From Cryptomeria japonica (lineage: Eukaryota > Streptophyta > Pinopsida > Cupressales > Cupressaceae), in contig NC_081413.1 in NCBI RefSeq assembly GCF_030272615.1, positions 335,834,302 through 335,898,301 of the forward strand: a stretch of DNA of 64,000 nt, in the 5' to 3' direction. Positions 56,837 to 64,000 of this stretch are shown piece after piece. The position numbers and the translations under genes were made by a program. Every line of letters starts with the position of its first letter. The stretch's first letter is position 1. The notes under the pieces are model-generated. The model was given only the letters and a program-made list of their open reading frames with translations. It did no database searches and was not told the origin of the DNA.

Positions 56837-58971
56837 TTTTATTGACTGATGTGACCTAAAGTTGTTTGTGATGCAGAAGTCAAGATCAAATTTAGAGCTA
56901 GTTGTTTAGTTAACGTATTGATTGAGAGAAGCAACTAAGATTTAGTCTGGTTTCAGGAAAGATCTATCCTGTATAAGATATTTATCTAAGTTGATTCAAG
57001 AGAAGTGACTAAGACTCGGTCTAGTTTTAGGAACAATCTATCCTATATAAGATGTTATCTAAGTGACTTAAGTTTGATAAGTAGTTGATTGAACTAGCTG
57101 AAAGATGATCAACAAAATCATGCAACACAAATGGTAGAGGTACACTATTTTGATCTGCTCAGGATGATGATAACTAGTTTTATGCTCGTAGACTATTTTA
57201 GGCAAGTTTGACTATTGTGGACTGACAAAATCATAGATTCGTATGATAGATTTTATAGGACCAGACAACAATTCGCTAGCTTCAGGATGATGACAATAGT
57301 GTTTCATACAAGTTGCTTCCTAGTACCGTACGACAAATGGGTATGTCTGAAATGACAAATATATCAATGCAATGTTTTATCATATGACATAGGATGCAGG
57401 ATCAAACGATAGTTCCCTAAACAAGACGATAGATAATCGGGTCTTGTACGACACAGAATGTAGGCTCAAACGAGAGACTATTAGGATTGATGGAATAACG
57501 TACGACACAGAATATGAAACAGGATGATGAATCAGAAGACTCGTACGACTGTTTACTGGAAAGACACAAAATTTTGAGTTTTCAATGACTAAGTATGGCT
57601 AGTTTTGAGATGGACTAAGTTTTTGACAGCTAAAATAGATTAGTTTGTGACACAGACAGAGTTTTGACTAGGATAGACTAGTTTTGGACAGGGTTTCAAC
57701 TAGGATAGACCTAATTTTGACACGGACAGAGTTTTGACTAGGATAGACTAATTTTGACACGGACAGAGTTTTTGATCACTGAGTTGTTTCTTGTTTTCTC
57801 CAGTTTTGGTATTCTAGTTTTAGTTTTAGGGATGAAAACACAGAAAACACGTAATATGAATAATAACTCCAATCGTAGCATGCAAACCCTATGGAAATTG
57901 GTGAGAGAAGAAAACCTTTGCTTGTAGACTCAGGTACACACCCAACAGCTAATCAGAATACAGCCGCTAAGTCTCACGCAATGGATTCTCAATGTCGTAT
58001 TAGCTTAGTCCAAATGCTAATGGGAGCACAAAATGACAAGTATCTTGGGAGAGTTACTATCTCTCTTGCACAAATATTATCCCCCTTTCAAAGGTGAACC
58101 AGGTAGCTTCTAATTTTAACTGGAACTAGTAAGGGATTTGTTTGGCGCATCGAGGTATAAACTCAATTAAGAGTTCTCCCAGCCTTGAAAACCAAGGTTT
58201 AATATACTCAAGGGTATATAGGAGAGATATTCTCGAGCACTGTCGTTGACTTGATTTTCATCAAATTATGTTTATTTTATAGTGGGTTGGAGTACTTGGC
58301 ATTTATTCATTCCCACTTGGGTCGTTCCTCTCTCACTGGTCGTAATGGCTATAGAGTTATTAGCTCCTCGGGAGGGTAGGCCCGCTAAAGATATACAAAT
58401 CTCAAACTTAAAGAAAATGCCTCAAGGGTCTGGATTTCTGATTGTTTATACAGATAAGAGCATACTCTCCTACCTCTCAGAATTTTCTTAAAACACAAAA
58501 TACAAATTTGTTCTTTAACCAGATAGCAAGTTAGGTGCCTTAAAAAAAATGAATTTAATGAATACACAATGTTTGCTCGAATCTCCTCAAGCAACCTGCA
58601 AAGACAACGAATCAGTAGTCATATTGTCTTTGTGTGACAAGCATAGTCTTCAATAAGCATTCTACAAAAACTGATTAGGCTATGAAAATTCTTCAGATAA
58701 ACAGATAACCAGCCAGGGTCAACGTCAGTGTAATCAAAATTGAACAAAAAACCTGAAGAATGAAACTTGTTTTTAACCCAAAAGAATACAGAATCGTACG
58801 ACAATTCTCACCTAGTCGTACGATAAATCATACCAAATCGTATGATACCTGCAATTTGTCATTCTGGCATATAGGAAATGTCGTACAATATTACGCAAAA
58901 ATTGTACGGAAAAAATCTGAAAAATAAATAAATAAACAGTTAGTCTTGGAGGCCGAAAAAAAGTAGTCTTC
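56837..58971. other. Long leader of element G
   Basis: This lies between the primer site and the gag-like ORF, about 2.1 kb. It has no coding frame I can support (57891-58097 + is unrecognised). It contains a cluster of TCGTACGA-type palindromes, repeated GACTAGGATAGACTA segments with GACAGAGTTTTGACT (about 57650-57770), and GTCTGGTTTCAGG-type repeats. Confidence 0.55.
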
Positions 58972-58972
58972 G

Positions 58973-58990
58973 GCCCCACGTTGGGCGCAA
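58973..58990 (-). other. Primer binding site of element G, tRNA-Lys type
   Basis: On the minus strand TTGCGCCCAACGTGGGGC lies a few bases after the 5' LTR. It differs at one base from TGGCGCCCAACGTGGGGC, a primer site complementary to plant tRNA-Lys. This confirms the minus orientation. Confidence 0.8.
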
Positions 58991-58994
58991 GAGA

Positions 58995-60134
58995 TGTGTG
59001 AGTGAAAAAGTGAAATAAGTCTAATAGCTACAAGACACAACACTTCAATTAAGTCATTACATGTATGGTTAGACAGATATAAGCATGAATACGAAAACCA
59101 TAACAATTCGACTAATTGCCTTCTAAAAGATGCGAGTAAAAGATTGCTCTCAGATTAGTATAAGCAATACCAGTGACTAGACTACACCAAAATGAAGGAT
59201 TTAATCTATATGAGTATGAGATAAAGCTAAATGGATGCAAGATTGATGAAAGATTCAAGCAATCATGAATTCAAACAATCATAATTGAAATAAATATGCA
59301 AAAAGCTAAACTAAGATGCAAATAATCTCAAAAAGAAAGCACAATATATTCAAGGACTCCAAAGCGAAAAGTGTATAATAACAAATCTCCAGGGTGTTTT
59401 GAATGAGAGCTAAAGGCTGAATTTATAGAGAATCACAAGAGAGATCAAGAAAAAGCACAATTTAGGATTAATTGAAATAATTGAGAAATCAGATTCAGTT
59501 AACCTTGATATGGATTCCAATTATAGTTTAATTGAAATGCATTCAGATTATAAGTTCGAGTTGCATTAGAAATAAGAATTAATTGATTCTATGCATTTGT
59601 GATAAAAATAGGCAATTCTTTGATTTATTCAATAAAAGAGTCTTTTCAATGCAACTGAACTTCTCTTTCTCAAAAGCTTTGAGTTCCAATTTAGACAATG
59701 ATTAAATTCATTTAATTACTTTTATGATTTCAAGTTAATCTCAATTTAGAATAATATCTCAAGTTTGATTTCTCTCTCAATTCAATTCTTTTATTTTATT
59801 TTTAATTTAACTCTTGCTTTGCATATCAATTCCTCTTTTGTAATAAATTAATTCCTTTTTTATGATTAAATGGCAAATTTATTAATTAATTAAATATGCT
59901 AGGATATTTAATAAATTAAATAAGATAATTGATCAAAATGATTTTCTTGGAATGATTCAATTAATTAAATAAATATTTAATTAATATTGAGTTATTGATT
60001 TTCCATGTGACATTTGATGATTAAAGAATTAATTAATTTGCTCAAGATTGATTTAATTTCCTTTGGTTAGGACCTTGGTGATGTTGTCGAGATTAGGGGC
60101 CCATGGTTTAGGTGACCATTTTTAGGGTATTACA
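58995..60134 (-). repeat. 5' LTR of element G
   Basis: 1140 bp. It is the partner of 33808-34942. On the minus strand it runs TGTAATACCC to CTCACACA. The bases TATAA that follow on the plus strand are the target duplication. Confidence 0.9.
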
Positions 60135-60569
60135 TATAAGTCCTTCCACTGGCCTAAATTCTAGTAGTCAGCCACAGTAGTACCAAATTTTTCCTTACAC
60201 TGATCCTGAAACTTACCCTAGTTAGGATTTTCACTAATGGGAGAGTCTAACAACCAAGTGTCTTCCCAGAATTTAATGAAATTACCCTTCCCCACCTTCT
60301 ATTTCACTCCTTTGACTATTATATCTCTAGTTCCAGTGACATTTTTCCAGATGTTGGAACTAATCAGAATATCTTCAGCCTTGAGAAAACTATGAAGGGT
60401 AGGGAGTTGTCTTTTATACTTGTTTTCCCATATCAATTTCCATTCTCCCTCAGTATTATAACCTCTCCATATCTACTTAGCCATGAGAAACTCGTTCATA
60501 TCTCTAATTCTTCTAAGACCAAGGTCTCCTTTCCTTATAGGTTTACACACCTTATTGATAACTCAATCA
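60135..60569 (-). pseudogene. LINE 2 ORF2, upstream piece
   Basis: The minus strand reads VINKVCKPIRKGDLGLRRI, RDMNEFLMAK and then W/Y-rich segments ending NLGQWKDL at the insertion border. These are the conserved segments after the reverse transcriptase of plant LINEs. The frame continues directly in SFVDPFLEHLNKMM at 33807. A TAG near 60165 and one or two other stops are present. Confidence 0.82.
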
Positions 60570-61060
60570 TGAACCACTAGTACCAAACCGGTACTAAAAG
60601 GGGGGGGTGAATCAGTACAAACACAAATATCAGTCATAAACCATTTTGACAGCAAATACTCCAAATGACTGACTAACAGGGATACCGGTTAATCAGAGTG
60701 CAACCGGCAACATCCAATACAGCTCAATCAGTCATGAACCAGTCACTCAATAAGCTTTCCTCTTAGCTCAATACTACAGTATCATTATATTCTCATGCAT
60801 AAACAAGTAAACTTATTCGTTAGATCTTCACAATAGTGAGTTCAATGTGTTTTATAGACAGGCATAAAACATAGAACCTTCATGTGCTTAACAGATAAAA
60901 CAAAGCATCAAAAGACAAAAGCATTTCACATGACACACATATTTTTCACGTGGAAACCCAACTGGGAAAAACCACGGTGGGGATGAATACCCACAAGCTT
61001 CTTTTTGAACTCTTTAGAAGTCCGCTCTATTAGGAGCCTTGTTTGGTTAAGGACATTGTT
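60570..61060 (-). repeat. Copia-type LTR fragment, minus orientation
   Basis: On the minus strand it contains GGTTTTTCCCAGTTGGGTTT, then ATTCACCCCCCCC and a CA end at 60570, the same order as the downstream parts of the Copia LTRs in this window. LINE 2 sequence begins immediately beyond the CA end, so this looks like the 3' end of an element inserted in LINE 2. The upstream part of the LTR could not be followed past about 61060. Confidence 0.65.
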
Positions 61061-63299
61061 GGGACTGATTAAAATTGAGTCAAAGTTTGTAGGCCTATTT
61101 CAAAATTTTGCTCAGTATGTCAGAAAGGCACCCAAATAAGTCAGTTTGAATGCCTAGTTAGCAAGGGGGTAAAGTGAAGCCAGTTGATTTTCAGAGGGTA
61201 AGGCTCGGGATTCATGTCCCACACCTTTCATTTGGCCTATTCAGTGATGTGCAACTTTCAGAATTCAATTTGGATAAGTTTATGAGGTACCCATTTCGAG
61301 GGGCGAGCTGAAAGTGCATTCTAGGCACAAGTGCAAATTTTATTGAGTAGCCTACTTTGAGCGATTACATCTTTTTCCCTATTGATCGTCATGGAAAAAT
61401 TCAAAATGGATTAAATTGTATGCATAAAAGTGAGTTACCCTGCAAAATTTCAAGTCTTGACGAATCCGTTTGCTCCGTTTTCATAGCCAAATCCATTTGT
61501 AGTTTGTGATGTTTGCACAAGTGTAAAAATGTTCTGGTGAGCGTCATGTCAGAATGTTTATTCCGGGCTAATGTTGGTATAAATGGTGAGCTACGTTTCA
61601 AATTTCAAGGCTCTACCAATCCGTTTGATCGGTTTTCAAAAGAGCTCATTTTGCCATCAAATTCAGTTATCCGCACTCCCAGTGTTAGATCAGTTAATGT
61701 AGCCATTTTGGTGAGCGCGCCGTTTGCATCCTGTCAATCTGGTGATCAAACTGAGAATTCAAAGATTTAATATGTACTTAAAGGTACCTATGTTCCGAAT
61801 TTGAGGGCCTACGGAGGTCGTTTGGTATTTTTAAGAAAGGCATCATGTGTTGCCAGAACATTGACTTCATCAGGTCCGCAGTGTCGACAAAGCCAGTTGG
61901 CCGTTTTCGGAAATTAATATCTATTCGCTCAGGACTCATCTTGAGAAACCGTTTGGTAGATGTCATCCTTGTATATCAAAGTACATGCCTGTCAGATGGC
62001 GAGCTCCGGAAAGGTGTTTTGACAGGTTTGAAAATTACGTCTTCGCGATTAAATGCGAAAATTGTGGCGTAATTGCTTGAAGGTTGTAAAATGCGGATTA
62101 ATGATCCGAAAACGATGCCGATCGTTTCCAGAGGTATGTTTGAGGTCAGTGAAGCATTCCAGAGGCCATTTGCTTGAAAACGAAATTTTTTTTTTAGTCG
62201 GACTCACTTTGGGGCCCGACTTGGCTCATGCCTGCGCATTAATTTTGTGCCAGAATGGTTTTCATTTCATGGAATTTCAACTTCTAGACATAATCGAGGA
62301 AGTGATTAATGATATTGGCTTATTCAATGTTGAATGTTCAACAGTAGCATATCAGAGGTTCCGAGATAAAAGAAAAGAAACTTATGCAATGGCTGGCAAG
62401 AGCCAAATTCCACAACTTTGCCAATGTCTTCCCCAGCTGTAGCAAATTAAAAGGATTTAGAAACAGTTTGCAAATGCAATTAGCAAATACATTCTTCAGT
62501 AATGCATTTGGCAAGTGTGTTTCCAATGCCGTGACTTTTCCTGACATCTTCCCTATGCATGGTATGTAAAGTGTGGAGCTAATCCTCTCCTTTGCAAGAA
62601 TGGTGGAGGAGAAGCAGTATGAATTCTTTTTATACAATTGCAATGATGGCAGGTAACATGATGGAAGGGGATGATATCAGAAGTCATATAACATTCAGCA
62701 TTCAAAAAAAAACTCCAAATTAATGCAAGATGAGAGGAGAAAATTAGTGCTGATGGTGTTGATTAAACTCCAAATTAATGCAAGATGAGAGGAGGAAATT
62801 AGTGCTGATGGAGTTGAAAACCAACAGCAAATTGTAACTGTTGCAATTCACCCTCACCCCACGTGATGCTCAGGCAGCATTTTTTTTAAGAAAAAAACTT
62901 CAAAGCTTTTACAATGGAGCTGCAATTGGCAACTCCTCTGTGTGGTATGATTAAGATAAGAGGCCAGTTGAAATGTTTATGCAGAAATGAACCTTCAGCA
63001 AAATGCTATGTGACAGGTGTTAACTTTGTGCCTCCTCCCTGCTGTGCATCGATGTCATCTTCCCTTTCATGTGGATTGGTGTTTGGAAAAGGCATTTAAA
63101 ACCCTTCAGAAAATATGGAATAGCAGCAGTGAATCGTGTTCGAACAAATCAAAGTCTCAAACCAAAATCGCCATTAAAACTCTCAAGAAAAAAGCTCCAA
63201 AGTGCAGCTACAGGCATAACGTTTTGTCCCACATTGGCTGGGCAAGAGCAATTTTTGGTATTTATATGCAAAAACGCACTATACTATAATGTCTAAGCC
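61061..63299. other. Unassigned sequence with diverged internal repeats
   Basis: Segments of the type AAATTTCAAGGCTCT followed by AATCCGTTTGATCGGTTTTC recur in diverged form at about 61445, 61600 and 61797, spaced 150-200 bp. A 55-bp tandem duplication lies at 62710-62818. No protein is recognised; the 129-codon frame at 62053-62442 (+) has no domain. This may be part of a large LTR or old satellite. Confidence 0.4.
62710..62818. repeat. 55-bp tandem duplication
   Basis: AAACTCCAAATTAATGCAAG begins both copies (62710 and 62765). They differ at two or three positions. Confidence 0.9.
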
Positions 63300-63780
63300 A
63301 TAAAGGCTTTTGACACAAGGTGCCCATGGGCGCCCTAGGCGGGCCCATGTGTGAGCACGCTTCTCGAGGCGATAGAGGAGTTGACTAGACGAAGACCAAG
63401 TGGACCCCACGCAGGCACGCTTCCCGAGGCAAACAGGGGAAATTTTGCAGACGAAGGTCGGGTTAACGAGCGAGCAAGTTCGAGAGAGATCAACGGTGCG
63501 CGCTATTTCGCGAAGGGAAGATGCACGTTGTTTAAACCCCGTGAAATAGCGAAAGTGAACGAGAGCCGTCCACGTGTCGTGATAGGTGGCAGTCCAACAG
63601 GCGGGTCCCGGTGAGGTGGCACCCAGTTGGCGCACAGGTGGTAGTCCAGTGGCGATGACGTGGCGGCCAAGTGGCAGTGACGAAGCAGATGACGTGGCGA
63701 TGATGAGGTGTCATCCCAGGTGGCGTCCGGTCAACCCCATCGACCAATCAGAGGCTGCCAGGTGGTAAGGCGTCAAAGCA
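63300..63780. promoter_or_regulatory. GC-rich block with bZIP-like and CCAAT motifs
   Basis: This block is clearly richer in G and C and in CpG than anything else in the window. It contains GATGACGTGGCG twice (about 63654 and 63688), CCACGTGT (about 63569), several GGTGGCA/AAGTGGCAG segments, and CGACCAATCAG (about 63741). ACGT-core and CCAAT elements suggest a promoter, either of a gene to the right of the window or the U3 of an LTR. No TATA box or transcript start can be fixed; TTAAATAATATAG near 63812 is a candidate. Confidence 0.35.
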
Positions 63781-64000
63781 CAAATGGAGTCAAAAAATCA
63801 AATTTAAAATGATTAAATAATATAGTTCAAACTATATTGAAATTCGAAATATTTAAATGATGGATCCATGATGAGAATTAATTCGCCCAGGGTCCAATTT
63901 TTGGCCAAAGTATAAAGTGTTATATGTTTTCAGAAAGCTCTCGGAGTGAGGAATCCGATTATGAAGTTAATTTTGAAAAATGTGAGATATTTTAGAAGCA
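63781..64000. other. AT-rich right edge of window
   Basis: No feature is identified beyond the possible TATA-like sequence near 63812. Confidence 0.4.

Larger units (their letters stand above)
33808..60134 (-). mobile_element. Element G: 26.3-kb Gypsy-like LTR element carrying nested insertions
   Basis: Direct LTRs lie at 33808-34942 and 58995-60134. On the minus strand the element runs 5' LTR (58995-60134), primer site complementary to tRNA-Lys, gag-like ORF (56836-55463), internal sequence, antisense PMD pseudogene (36090-44510, plus strand), subrepeats, purine tract and 3' LTR. LTR ends are TGTAATACCC and TCACACACACA. Without the two nested elements (38337-43938 and 46683-54229) it is about 13.2 kb. 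No reverse transcriptase or integrase is visible, so it is non-autonomous or has lost pol. A gag plus an extra antisense ORF before the 3' LTR resembles the Tat lineage of plant Ty3/Gypsy. The target duplication is GATAA (33803-33807) and TATAA (60135-60139). Confidence 0.82.

Noticed and set aside
57891-58097. 68-codon ORF in the leader of element G
   Set aside because: No domain and no homologue within the window. It is probably chance in a 2-kb untranslated leader.
62053-62442. 129-codon ORF as a host gene exon
   Set aside because: No recognisable domain, no convincing splice context, and it lies in a region of diverged repeats.
1-64000. Host protein-coding, rRNA or tRNA genes
   Set aside because: Scanning both strands showed only transposable-element proteins. 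No rRNA core or tRNA-like cloverleaf sequence was noticed; a formal tRNA or rRNA search would be needed to exclude short ones.

Overview
This window reads as repeat-dense, non-genic DNA from a large plant nuclear genome, most likely a gymnosperm such as a conifer. That is an inference. It rests on deeply nested plant-type Copia, Ty3/Gypsy, L1-type LINE and CACTA elements, an AT-rich background, long LTRs and the lack of any recognisable host gene. I found no rRNA, tRNA, CRISPR array or prokaryotic operon structure. Almost every protein-coding stretch belongs to a transposable element and carries stops or frameshifts.

Layout. 1-1440 (+) is the 3' end of a LINE-like element carrying a coiled-coil ORF. 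1445-4600 (-) is a decayed CACTA transposase. 5240-10840 holds old debris: pyrimidine-rich tracts, a LINE zinc-finger fragment, a duplicated ~415-bp block and a Gypsy gag remnant. 10841-18533 (+) is a complete LTR element with a perfect 5-bp target duplication, a coiled-coil/zinc-knuckle ORF and a long second ORF, but no pol. 21439-29027 (+) is a full-length L1-type LINE with a 17-bp target duplication and an extra ORF after the RNase H domain. 29703-30540 (+) is an old Gypsy leader and gag.

That gag is interrupted by a second LINE on the minus strand (30541-33807, continuing at 60135-60569). This LINE is split, with its reading frame preserved, by a 26.3-kb minus-strand Gypsy-like LTR element (33808-60134). 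The Gypsy-like element has a tRNA-Lys-type primer site, a gag-like ORF that appears to lack its capsid core, and an antisense plant-mobile-domain (PMD) pseudogene beside its 3' LTR. Two further elements sit inside it. One is a second pol-less LTR element (38337-43938), inserted in the C-terminal part of the PMD pseudogene. The other is a Copia element with near-complete pol (46683-54229). A minus-strand Copia-type LTR fragment (60570-61060) abuts the split LINE, and the window ends in unrecognised sequence with a GC-rich, promoter-like block (63300-63780).

How the parts fit. The pol-less elements at 10.8 kb and 38.3 kb share one plan: LTR, initiator-Met primer site, coiled-coil plus zinc-knuckle ORF1, uncharacterised ORF2, LTR. 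Both lack protease, integrase, reverse transcriptase and RNase H. Their primer sites, and for the first its repeated purine tracts, match the Copia element at 46.7-54.2 kb, which suggests they are mobilised by Copia relatives of that type. The least-described observations are this two-gene pol-less architecture, an ORF3 downstream of RNase H in LINEs, the antisense PMD gene, and two short motifs (ACCGAG and TCGTACGA) concentrated in particular elements.
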